NCBI RefSeq assembly: GCF_910592395.1
Contig: NC_088315.1
Span: 1,550,501-1,614,500, forward strand
Origin: Lineus longissimus
Lineage: Eukaryota; Nemertea; Pilidiophora; Heteronemertea; Lineidae
Reading direction: 5' to 3'
Length of the DNA: 64,000 nt
The notes below the pieces were generated by a model. The model searched no databases. It was not told the DNA's origin and worked only from the letters and a program-made list of their open reading frames with translations. A program made the translations under genes and the position numbers. Positions 25,566-38,800 of this stretch are shown piece by piece. Each line of letters begins with the position of its first letter. Position 1 is the first letter of the stretch.

Positions 25566-28500
25566 CTACGGCTTTTACTTTGAACTGATGTGCATGCTGG
25601 AGACATTCGATTCTGCAAAACAAGTACTTATTTTTATTTTTATTGATCTTGTGTTAAAACCGCGAATGGCATGTTTGGTAAAACAAGGATATCATTTCAA
25701 AGGAGGAATCAGTTGAACAACATAGATCTTCTATGCTTAAGGATCACTTTAGGTTTTAAATTCGCCTTGCTATTCCCGGAATACAGATATGATAATGATA
25801 ATGATAATTATATGTAAATCAGCTGACGTTAAGTAATCTGATAAGACCGGTGCAGCTAAATGCGAGACCCATGAATATGACCCCCCAAAAATATAGGAAC
25901 CTCAGTGTTACTGTAATCAGTGGATCAAAAATCTCCCATTTGAGATGAAAAACTACTGTCGACGAAAGTCGTCCATTTACTAACTGTTCCGGAAAACAAT
26001 TTCTTGACTTGACCAAGTCGTCACTTGATATCAGCTCATTCCTATATTCGCCCATTCTATATGTCCAAAGAACATCATTGGAACAGCTTTCAAGTACAAA
26101 TCAAATAGATGTCGATTCCTCGGGGTCTGGCTCTTACACAGCGCGATCAATAGGAAGGCTGACACTAGGGTTTGTCCTTAAAATAAGATGCGAATCAAGT
26201 GGACAGCTAATACTAGCTACTACTGGATAAGGTCACCCCGATGGATTGTCCATTGCTGTTTGTGAACACTAGGAAATCGATGCTGTTGGTAGAAAAACAC
26301 AACTTAGCTTATCATTTTGTTTGAAACAGCCTAGTTTCCATTTATCGTAGGCATTACGAGACCCTGTATGATGCGTCAGTTCAGTGCACATCCCTGTTAG
26401 GACTGCCAGAATTCATCCATCAAGATTTCTAATGAGAGATTTCAAAGTCTGTAGAAATCTCGTTCCTGAAACTCGCTGTTCCAAAAGCAATAAAAAGATA
26501 TAGAAGTGCCTCGTTTGAAATATTCAATTAGCAAATTTCACTTACGAATCCCTCAAGCCCCCAGCTCATATACCAACTGATACATTTCAGACCAAATACG
26601 AAGAAAGCGCAGCTGTCTTTCTACGGGTCCATCCGTCTCAGAGAGGGATTAGCCCGACCCACGCAATCGTATGTAAGATATACATCTAATCAATGTGAAA
26701 TAACGTCGATGCCCCGCGCCGCCCATCAATAAAATGAAACTGCCACTGAAGTAATCTAGGAATACAATCCCACTAATCTGTGGCATCACTTACTTTGCCC
26801 CAATAAGGAATGAATTAGACGGAGTGGTGGATTTAGCTGCATTAACATGAGATAATGATCACCGGCAAGTGAACCGGGCGGTAGAGTTACGCACATCCAA
26901 CAAAAAGCAAAGCTACGTAGTTAAGACTTATCATGGTGAAACTTCGACCTAATAAAACGACGCGCTGGTTCTTTGGTAAAAGCTTCTTGCCATATTTGTT
27001 CAATCACTTTTCGCAGCGAACACGGCCGCGACTTTTGTTCACCGCATATTTCCATGGAACACGGATGTTTTCTCAGCCTGGGGTGTGGTGCCGCATTGAA
27101 CGTCTTTATTAATTAACAACCCTGATTAATTTGGTTACAACTCTTAATTAACCTTCCTGAAATGCAATCGATTTGTGATCAGCCACTCCTAGGTGTTTAG
27201 AGTTCATTCAACCTGATCACATTCTATAACGAAAGCCATGTTTACGCAGATTCATGGTTTCGATCAGTTGCCGGAAATAGCGCGGTGACCATCTTGATTA
27301 TCACATCAGCAGGCTAATTTGAGCCTAAGCAGCTGAGTGTCTTACTTGCTTGCTGTGGAAACAAGTGTGTGTGGGTGGATGCAGGGGGGGGGGGGGGCAG
27401 CTCCCGAATGATTGCCAAGAAACCCTACAAATCGATTGACGCAATCCTTCCCCTTCTTTAAAACTCATTTGGTCGCAGAACTTGTTTTTAAGGTAGACCA
27501 GACATTGACCTGCCTTCTCGTTAAGACTCTTGACGTGGTCTTAACTTCTAGAAGGGTTTTTTAAAGGCGTTTGACGTTAAGCTACCCCTTGGAGACCACT
27601 ATGCCATCTGAAACCTCTTCAAGTGATAGAGAGGACATGGATTCGCACTCAGCGTGCAACCCTGTGTAAACCTTGTGATAGAGCTCTGGGCTTGCTACGG
27701 GACATTTCTTAATCGCAAAAATAACCAGTTGCTTTCTGCTAGATCTGGGCATATCATCATATGACGAAAATGTAACGCAGCTTCTATGATAAGAAGTTTG
27801 CGGAAAGAAGGATAGTTTCTAGAAAATCCCCCAACAGTAAGAGGTAGCCTTGGAATATGTAGATATTCAAGAAAGAGTGACATTTATGATACAAACGAAA
27901 CTCCATGTACATGTCACTTTACTCGCTCATATAGACCTTGTTTTTGACTTATTCAGATATTCCATATCCACAACTGAGATCATGGCTTACACGTGGGACT
28001 CAAATATCTAATATCTTTGACAAAGAAGAGGCCCCCGTAATGCATGCAGTTAGTCAATTTGCAGAGTCCCCAAGGATTTCTATAATCCCGACAAAATCTT
28101 ACTAATATCGGCTGACATTTTGACGGCGATTAAAAAAGCCTCTGCTACATCGATCGCATAGGAGGTCATATTACCCATCCATATTGGTGCACATTCCTCG
28201 GGATCCGCGGATCTATTCTCTAAAAGGTCAAAGTGAGATAAAATGCAAATTTGTTTAAAAACATTGGGAAATGCAGAAGCCCAATATATTTCAATATAAC
28301 CATTACTTTTTCATATGACCATTATCAACAAAAAATCCTTTTGTTACTTAATAGTTGGTTTATCATCATATTGGCAATTCCCAGGGTGCTTTTTTAAAAT
28401 TTATGAACTTCATATCGAATTTCATTTCTGATATAACCAAAAGTAAAGCAAACGGAAAAAATAATATCGAAAACGCGGTATCGGTTATATATAACGAAAA

Positions 28501-29610
28501 ATAAATTATCAACGAAGTCCATACCAGTCAAAATACACCAGTCCTGCCAAAATAAAGACGTTTACTAGTAGTCATTGCTGCCTTGCAATAATTCTAACTC
28601 AAATTTAGCAAGAAGCTGAACCGTTAACAAGACTATCCTTAGCCATATTGATCGTAAGCTCTCGTCAGAATATTCAAGGAGATCTCGAGACGTTTTCCAC
28701 TAACTTTTAACACCCAAGTCTGGCTTATTACCAAACATTTCATGAGTTCTTAATTAGACGAGTACGTATGTGACACATCATATTACGTGAATGTATACGA
28801 CAATACTGCAGATTGCATCAGTACTTTGATACACCTGAATCTCAGCACAGACTGTTATTTCTTCTTCTTAGTCTTAATTCTGAGAAAATAAATCAACCGG
28901 TAGAAAAGACCCTTAGACCCCCCTGGTGTTTTGTCGCTCCTTGCAATGAACTAAGAAATTGGACATCTCCAATACTTGACTCCAATAGAACACTCGGTCT
29001 CTTTAATGAGTTGATATGCGTATTCCCCTTGTTGGTATTCATGCCACCTTGCCCTGCGCTCCCTCATCACACGCTCACTCAGCCACAGGATTGAGACTGA
29101 CGCCAAGGGATGTCTCTAATGGCTCCGACGACAGACCAATTATATCACAACACTGCAACAGTTTAGTCTGGGGACGAATTCATTGATTCTTGACACAGAT
29201 CAGTCTGTCAAGTTGTTTGAAGAAATAGGTTGGATCATTCGCTGAGGGCCTGTATTTCTTCTGATAGCATTATTCTATCGTCTGATCAGCAGCATTGGCT
29301 TGCCATTCGTCGCTCCATGCACTAGACTGACTACTTTTGCATGTATAACTTTGCAGATCCTTTGATGTCTACTTGGGAAGAGAATCGAAGAGCTTGTGAC
29401 AGAGGTACAAGCACAGAACTCTGAGAGGAAATAAACGTTAAGGAAAGCTAAACTTATTCAGTATGAGGTGCACCGATGAGGATTTGTCTCTCTGATGTCA
29501 TCTTACTCAATGGCACACAATTTAGGGACAGTTTTTCAGTATTTAAGAATGTTTCGTCTATCATGAGTCAGACCACCATACTTATCTCAGTCCATCATTT
29601 TTATTTACAG
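25566..29610. other. Intergenic / 5' flank of the glutamate transporter gene
   Basis: No supported gene. It holds a (GATAAT)3 run at 25,791-25,808 and a 14-G run at 27,384-27,397. The first coding exon of the downstream gene starts right at a splice acceptor, so one or more untranslated exons and the promoter must lie here or further upstream. I could not place them. Confidence 0.6.
27384..27397 (+). repeat. G14 homopolymer run
   Basis: Fourteen G residues in a GTGTGGGTGGATGCA context. Simple-sequence repeat. Confidence 0.95.
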
Positions 29611-29611
29611 A

Positions 29612-29878
29612 ATGATAGGAAAAAATGACGAGGAAAAGTCCTTCGTGAAACATGAGATTCTTGACGAGTACGATGCAGACGAGGATCAGAGGAGTAAGGC
29701 TTCTATGTGCCCAAAATGTAAGCCATGGAACGTGACCAAGAGATACACCGTGGCTCTGCTCTCGAGTGTTGGCTTCCTCATCTCATTCGGCATCCGGTGT
29801 AACCTGGGCGTGGCTGTGGTACAGATGATAGCCAACAAGACCAGATCCTTTAACGACTCAAATGGGACAATGGAAGTG
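29612..29878 (+). CDS. VGLUT: VGLUT coding exon 1 (cytosolic N-terminus, TM1)
   Basis: The exon begins one base before the ATG at a TTTTTATTTACAG acceptor, so the 5' UTR is interrupted by an intron. It encodes an acidic cytosolic N-terminus, the [13 protein letters not shown] entry to TM1, TM1 with [13 protein letters not shown], and the start of the glycosylated luminal loop. It ends at GTG|GTAAGT in phase 0. No in-frame upstream start is visible, but an upstream coding exon cannot be wholly excluded. Confidence 0.9.
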
Positions 29879-32800
29879 GTAAGTTGCCGAGTGATTGCTC
29901 GAACATAAGTGTAGTGTATCCTCCCATCGAATCTTTAGGCGATAACCAGGAATCCAAGGAAGACACTTTTCCTTCCCACGCTAATTAGGCCTACCAATAC
30001 CACAGCAGGAAAACGACTATCCATTAACGATATTAAAGTTCTTGGAACTTATTTCTCCAAATGCCCCGGTTTTCCTCCGCGATTCATCATTGAAATACGA
30101 AATGAGAATTTCTTGTTTTTCAATCACTTGCTGAGTAATTACCATTTAAAACATTTATAACGTGATTGATGGTGCATTTAACACCGATTTCCCGATGACG
30201 TGCCGCAGAGGTGCCCTGTTTTTTAAACTTACGCTTAAGAAACTACTCACGATATTTCGACCAGGGCGGTCTTGAATATTCATAATGCTGCATACAGAAT
30301 GGACAAGAAAAAAGAACACTTTTGAATCCATTCGGAGCCCTTTTTTGCCTGGCGTCCTTAGGTCGAAAATTCACATGAGATTCTGATTAGATTCTTAAGT
30401 AAGATTTTGTATGTAGTTTCGTGTACATCTACATCTACATTCGTTGTATATGTACTTGACTTGTACAGTTGCCACATGGTCTGGTGAGATTCTTTGTTCT
30501 TGTCCTAACTTAAAATCTTACAGGAATTATGTAACGACTGTAAATGTACATGTACACGGAAATGAAAAAGATCTTTTAACTAAGAATATGTTTGAATCTT
30601 GTCGGGATGATCACCTTAAATCAGCCATAGGAAGCGAAAGCTATCTTCCTTGATCATTTTCTACTCTGTAACAACCTCCCCAATCTCTTCCAACTTTGTG
30701 CCGCCGACCACGTACCACCCACAACCTCTGCCACACATAAAACTTGGAATATTACACTCTCTTGTAAATTATACGCTCATCAAGCTACATGGGTATTAAG
30801 TGATGTGACGTGTGGGCTCGAGATTGCTTAGAGAGTAATGAAAATGGATGAGAGATTTTAGGGTGACAGTGATGCATAACAAACTGGAGAAGATTCCTTT
30901 TCAATATCCATAATGGCAGCTCATGCATCCCATGACAACTATAGCGAGAGTCGGTGAACAATAACTCTCCTGTCCGTGGAGGATTGATTAGGTGGCAGCA
31001 CTGTACTGTACAAACTCGTGGATACAGTTTCAAAAGAGTTGAACTCATCCCTTCGATAGCTTCTGTGAAGAGAATGTCAAAAGACCTATCCATACTTATG
31101 TACTTTAAGGTTCAATTTATCTGCTCCTGCTGTCCGCCTGGATTAGCGGCCACTCTGATTTTCATCGCCATCATGTGATTAGCACACATAGATGGCCACT
31201 AGTCATGCTACCACACCTGCTAATTAATTCTCCCTGCACGCAAACAACGGTAGTAATCCCCAGACAAGAGATGATAAAAGCCATCTACAAACAAAATGGC
31301 AAGAGAATCTACTCTTCCATTGGAGAGTGGTACAATGATAGTTGTAGTCGCCAAAGCAGAGGTGATATCAATGTACTCTGCCGTTGGAGGGAGGTCAGGT
31401 AAGAGGGTGCTGGGCAGTCGGATGCATTAGTAACAAACATCAGTCATACAAGAGGTATGATATTTTTAGTTACTTTCAGAACTCATTTGGAAAACAAATT
31501 GGACGAAAAGTATTTTCCAGCCTCACGAATCATCGAAGGCCCTTTTAGTTTTTCGGAATATCAAATAATGGAGTTGGTCATGTCAAAGTACTGCAATAGC
31601 ATAAACATTGAAATATCTGATAGCTTCTTCCCTGACCTTATCAAATCTCGCCAAATACGAATTATAGCTTTGCCGAGTCACAAAACGACCAAAAGTCCAT
31701 CTTATACAAAATACATACAGAATATCTGACATCAAAGACTGTATTTTTTACTGAATTGTAGATCTCATTCGCTGACCTTTCCGAAAGCGCGCTTCCATTC
31801 TTGACGCAAAAAACATGCAAAATATTAGTTCCCCGCCATATAAATGACATTCCCAGTTTGTCCATGAGATAAAAGTGCATGTTTGGCACTCATATAAGTA
31901 TTTGTAATGATTACAGCATGAGGTCCCATCATGTGGACCAAATACTGGACAGCATCAGATTGGATGTCAAAGCCAACTACTGTTGGAGGATTTCGCAAGA
32001 AAAGACAAGAACATAAAAGGCGATTGTGATTGCACTGCATTGGAATTTTCCATTTAAAAGAAGAGTTGGAAAGTGCCTTTGTTGATAATAATAATGACAA
32101 CGATGCCACCGATTTCAGTTTTGATGAAGAGAGTTATAAAATGTAGACTTTAGAACTTTATACGACTTTATCTTGACTCATCACTCGGGACAACGTACAC
32201 CCACCAATAATTACGCCATTGATCGTTAAAAATGATTGTTTTGACCCTGTCATAATGAGCGTCGATGAATAACCTGAATAGAGTCTTGGCTCTGTTATCG
32301 TTTATACGAAATCTCTGCAGAATACGATGCCAGTCGCCTTTTTATGAACACTTTTGTAGGTCAACAACACCTTCCACCTGATTGGCCTAATGGGACACCT
32401 TCATCGCATTCAGTACATCACTGAGTAATCTGATAATGCAGTAATTAATTAGAGGGTCTTCCCACATTAACACCTGGATGAGCAATGATCAGTCAGCATC
32501 ATTCACACCGCTATGAGTATGAATAGGTTGGTTGGCAAATAAATTGAAACAAGAACTTATTTCAGTGGCTTCTCTTCCGTATTCTGCAAGTATTCGGATT
32601 TAGATAAAATACGTAATACGCTGACTAGCGAAAACATAAAAAGTACTAACAATACGTGAGACAGCAGACACCTGTCTTAGCGTATGTATGTGTGCAAAGA
32701 TAGAAAATGAGTATGGATTAGGTCCAGACTATCAGAATGCTTCCGCGCAGGCCTTAGCAGTTATTCACTATTGTTGGTGTTATTAAGAAATCGAAACCTC

Positions 32801-35800
32801 AATGTTACCGAGACCAAACATGGATCTATACTTGCCGAGACTGATAACGAAAGGGAAGACCTATAAGATCAGCGTGCCTTCACCAAGTCCTTTTGGCCGG
32901 AAATAATTTGGTTTCTGGCGACATTTCATTGGCCACTTGTTGCAGAAGCCTTATCAAATACTGGCAGTGGTGAAGCTTGCTTAATTGTGTGAAAAGGCAG
33001 ACGAAAGAAGACATTGGGTATGGTGAGGCTGGATGGCTGTGGTATCAAGACTGCTGGTTTTTCCGTTAAGGTGTTTATGTTCTTGGCTGGAATTGGTTCT
33101 ATGGAAGGCTCGGGGGGGGGTGACTGATTGATCAGCACTTTAAGGGAATACACTTCAAATTACAAGCGTGTCCCAGCAATGCTGTCACAAGTGAAGAAAA
33201 CCAACCCCCTTCTTGGAATTAGCCACGGCCTGATGGTTCAAGTTAGGCAGGAAACCTAACCCCAGCTGTCTTGCCTCCATTTGTACGTATCCCCTTGTTT
33301 GACAGGCATGCCCATTAGGCCATCTTAGATGACAGCTAATATCTTGATAATCCGCACTTACAGAATGCTCAATGACCACTCGGGGAGTGTAAGAGTGACG
33401 GAGCGTTCCTTTGCGGTGGAACAGGTCAATGCGCGGGGCCCTGTTTGATTTACCGTGTTCAACACTCCCGGTTGAGGCGGAGCCTGAGGGAAATGCTTGG
33501 TGTTATCCGGTCGATAGTTGATGTGTTTGTGTTTGCTGTGTTGGTTGAATGGAAGTTAGATTTAAATACACGTACACATTAACGGGTCTCGCCACGCTCT
33601 CATCAATGTAGAGGCTCTTGCGGCAAGGTTCCGAGCATTCCATCATTGCGAATAGAATCGGATGCTCGTCAACACTGTTCTTCGGTGGTAAGTCGTGTCA
33701 ATTGAAGAAATTACAAAGATACTATGTTAGAGTGTATACATAGAGTTATGGCCTGAATCCACCTGGGCCTTTCCTATTACAGTCAACCGTGATTCTTCTG
33801 ATTCCGACCAATAGATATGTATATAAAGCGTCTCCCATTCTTGACAGCTCGCATTGAGTCCTGTTGCTTATGCTTCATCTTTTTTCTTATTACAGATAGA
33901 ACACGAACCGGAGTTCGACTGGTCACCTGGGGTTATTGGGATGATTGACAGCTCGTTCTTTTGGGGTTATATCGTCACGCAGGTCCCTGGAGGGTATATC
34001 GCCTCCAAGTATCCAGCCAACAGGTTGGTAAACTTCACGTTTTAGATTATGTGGTTGATAGTAAGCTTCTTTCCAGGGCTCTGTCTCAAAAGCAATGCAG
34101 GTGTACCAATATAATGTACAATTTTGTTCTAAGATTTATAAGGTCCTATATACCACTGACCAAATCCTAGGATGCCCACATTAGAAACCAGTCGGAAGTA
34201 TCTCCCATGACCATCCATCATGCTCACACCGACATGTAACATGATCATGCATGTTGAATCGTGTCTTCACGTTTCCTTTTGACACAGATTACACAAGCTT
34301 CCAGACCTTGAACTTATCCAAAATTTCGAATCCCCGACATAAGGAGTTACAGCCCACATATCAATCATGTCAAATCGTAGAGGGGCAAAGCCTTTGTGCT
34401 GCATTCCCCCGCGTGTTCCCTCACACGAGAACCAATACTCATAATCATATTATTCCCATTGCTAATTTGGCAGATTCGTTTGAAATATTACCCTCCGTCC
34501 TAATCCTGTTGATCACACTGATGACAGGGCGTGGGCAGAAGGGAAGAGCCGGAGAAAAATAGCAGCGCACTGACTAACTTCTTATATATGTAATAATTCT
34601 ATGAATGCCTCATATAGAAGTGTACGTCAACTTTATCAGCAAATGCCAGCGAATTTTAATAGTGCCAACGCCATTCGTCAGTGATTTCTAAGGAAATGTG
34701 CTATCGCTGCTAAACATACCACGACATGTCTGTTGCTGTATTCAGCCCAAGTTGGCCAATATTATATGAAATGTACAGAGTATACACATCGAAAGCAAAG
34801 GTGTCGCAGTTGTCACACTAGGCTTTCCTGCCCTTTCCTGCACAAAGGAGAGATTTTGCTCTTTGGCATGTTCGCCATGTTTTTCGTAGATGCCTGCATG
34901 ATAATTAACAGGTCTATATGAAATACGTTTGCAAACATTGCAAGGTTAGGTTGCGACCATTGGCTGAGCTTGTTCTGAACCAGAGATACAGCCTTTCCCC
35001 CTCATGTATAAGAAATTATTGGAATAAGTAATCTGCCTTTTGGCGAATTTAAAAGGATAAATCCTGGTCCTTTGATCTTCTGGAAGTCGGATTAATGGCG
35101 AGTCATTCATTCTCGAGTCACAAACATGTCATTCCAGAAGATCAAAGGTGCGCTTAAGATGAAAACTCATCTTTGGAACAAACAAATGGCTTCTGAAGAT
35201 TTCTCCCAAGAATCCTTTAGGGGACGCCGAATGATTTGTCCCAAAATAGACAATATTGGTTAGATATGTCGTGAATAACATGTGTTCATTTCTTTCCATA
35301 CCATTTACATCCTATCGTGGGTCATTTTTCAGGAGGGTCGGGGGTAATTCCGGCCAGGTGGTAAATCTTCGATTTTTTTTTATTTCCCTGATATTTCAAG
35401 GATAATACCCACATCATATGAAATTTAAGAACCACAGGACGGGTGTAAATCAGGTCGGCGTTGTAACATAGGTACAATGTTCAGCTCATTTGGTACTTCC
35501 GTCTGAATATGAGTTAGACGGCAGTGATATCCCAAGGGCTAGAATTACCCATGTTATTGTAATTTCCTGTCAGTTGATGCACATCCTTTCCATATTTCAT
35601 TTGATGTTTCTTTTTCAGGGTGTTTGGGTGTGCTATAGCATCGACTGCTTTTCTAAACCTTCTAGTCCCTGGGGCGGCCAAAGTTCATTACGGTCTTGTA
35701 ATGGCAGTCAGAATAGTTCAGGGACTTGTCGAGGTAAGGTATGAAAGGAGTAAATAAACTAACCTTTCAGCATGCCTTTTTGCTACCATGAAGGATGCAA

Positions 35801-38800
35801 ATATTAAAAAAAAGATAATCTGGAAACGCCGTTCTACAACGACCAATCATCGTGAAAGTATGGATGCTCCATTTTAGAGCTCCCGAACCGCGAGAAATAG
35901 CTTGCCAAGAACTCAAGTTATTTGGCTTGGCGACAATGGTCACGAGACGAGACCTCAATGTCACATGTGGTGCAGACTCAAGTAATCATTCTCACTCCTT
36001 ATGTCTAAATTGAAATCCATTAAAAGGTCAATTTACGCCAAGCAAATATCTTTCACCTGTTAACAGTATATTGTAATGTACTTTTAGAGGTGAACGAAAT
36101 ATTTTTGAGTGAATGAATATTCATAACTCTATTCCGTAACTTATTCAAAGTTGGGTTTATTTCATATTACATTTCAACGATAATTGATTCTTCCAGGGTA
36201 CGACGTATCCGGCTTGTCATGGCATCTGGCGCCATTGGGCCCCACCTCTCGAGAGATCTCGTCTAGCTACGATATCATTTTGTGGTAAGTACGGCGATTC
36301 AGAAAGCTGTTTCAAAAGCTAAATTTCTTGCGCTGACCTTAGTTACGTTCTTCATTGGACAGGTGATGCTTTTTACCACCACATCCGACCAAACCTTTTA
36401 GATTTGATTCGTTCATTATCTAACACTGTCGTCATCACCTCATTGTCTTGGAAGGAGGAAAAAGAACACACGTATGAAGAGGCAATAGATCACATTCACT
36501 TCTATGAGGGTGTTTGTGTACTTGGTATTCCGGATCTAGTCACTAAGTTGCTAATAGAGAAAGGGATACTCGCACTGTATTCACATGACTCTCATTGATT
36601 GTTATTTCTACAAAATCGTGCACGATGATGAAAAGTGAAATAAATATACCCTACAATATCATACATAGAACTACCAGACTAGATTACTGGCCGTGGCTAA
36701 TTAATTTAGCAACTGGAGACCGGTTCGTACACTATAGGAGCCATCTTCTAGTATTACTGGCTGATGAATTATCTCTGCATGTCACACAACATGAAATGCC
36801 GCTAGTCAGGGGTCGCAGTCCCGGTGTTTCTGCCTACCAGAGAGGCGGATGCCTGAGGTATCAGACTGGGTCGGCCAGCAATAACGGAAAACATGAAAAG
36901 GTTGATTTCAAGATTTGATTGAAGTTAGTAAGAGATAACAAGGACTACCGTTCCCTCCAAAAAAGTTAGTAATGGCTTTTGACAACACATAAGTGAACTT
37001 TACTGATAGAATTAAGTGCTTGTCCATAAACGTCAAAGATGTGGTCCATTGACGAACCAGAGCCATGTCAAAAAAGGCGTTACATCGGTCACTGTGACCG
37101 CGCGTCCAACTTCACCGTTACAGCCTCATCATAAAAATCACGACTTGTGAGCCTGATTGAGATGATCTTATGTATCTACTTCCTCTAGGTTCGTACGCTG
37201 GAGCCGTGCTGGGCATGTCGCTGTCCGGGGCCCTGACACAGTGGCTGGGCTGGCAAGCTTGCTTCTATTTCTATGGTGAGTATAATTCACCTTATGACAA
37301 TCAACATGCATAGTACATGGATTATTCTTGTTATCTCATTTTCTCTTTAACCTTGTGTATATTTTGCATATGGCGATCTTCTCTCGTCTTCCCACAGGAT
37401 AACCGTAACTGGATGTTCTGTGTGTGACTACAACAAATTGGTTGTTGTCAATTGTCTCACTTCCTCCTCTACTGTGACAAAATTCCGCCAATTGTTACAT
37501 TCTTTTTCGCCTTTGTCTAGGTGCCTTTGGGTTGATATGGTTCTGCGTCTGGATGACCTTTTCGTTTGAGAAGCCTGCCACTCACCCGACCATCTCAGAG
37601 GAAGAGAAGATATACATTCAGACATCAATAGGGGAGAGCCAGTCGGACGCTGCTAAGGTGAGGCGAAAGGCCATCTAAAGAACCTGTCCGGCTATAACCT
37701 AACTTCAATTCATTATCGACTACCTTAGGAAGCACAAAGCCCGTACCCCGTTTATTCAATGGTCCAAAAGTTTTTTCTCTTCTTCCAGAATGCTAAGACT
37801 CCATGGAAGGCTTTCTTCACATCAATGCCAGTTTATGCCATCATCGTGGCTAACTTCTGCCGAAGTTGGTCTTTCTACCTTCTTATCATCAGTCAACCCA
37901 CATACTTCGACCATGCTTTCCACTTTAACCTGCAAAAAGTAAGTTCACTCTTTCTTGAGTTGATGAATAATTCGAACTCGATTATTTGGGACCAGAGTGA
38001 TTGACTTTCGTAACTGAGTTTACAGCAAGGAACAATGAGATGCCCAGTAAACTTCTTAAACACAAACGCTGCCGAAACATGCGTTCATGATGTACACATT
38101 CTCTTTTCCATTGTGTCATTCTAAAGAAACCATTTTCTGAATAAATGCTCTAAATGTTCGATCGTTGCACTGTTATTCTGCAGAGCGGTATCTTGTCAGC
38201 CCTGCCACATCTTGTAATGGCCACGATCGTACCAATCGGAGGCCAGTTTGCCGACTTCCTCCGCTATCGCCGCATTCTCACAACGACCAACGTCAGAAAG
38301 ATATTTAACTGCGGAGGTAAGTGATTTTTGGTCCACTTTCTTTGCTGGTCGTATTCTCATTGATTACCAATTCTAAACCTCAATACAGAACTGTTGCTGA
38401 TAACGGTGCCAAAACTACCTTTTTCTTTTTTCCGTCCTCCGTTAATCGGCAGTAACTGAGAAGGCGTGGCCTCTATTCTGTCCTCGCTATCATTACGCTA
38501 TCCCAGCTCGGTAATCTAATCTAACCACTTAGCCGCAGAGTGGCTGTTCTCTCCTTCCTAATTATCCACCTGTCAATAATATCTGCAGGGAGACTGCAAT
38601 AAATACGTTCATGAACAAAGAGAATGGGGACGGTTACAGTCTTGAATAGACGAACACTAATACAGCTTAGCATTAGCGGTAACATCTGGGAGGTGACCGA
38701 ACATCTTTATTGGAATCAAAAGCGCCACATGAAAATGGAAAAGTCTTTCTTTAACGGAATACTCATCAATCTACATTTATTGATCGTCTCTGCTCTGTCT

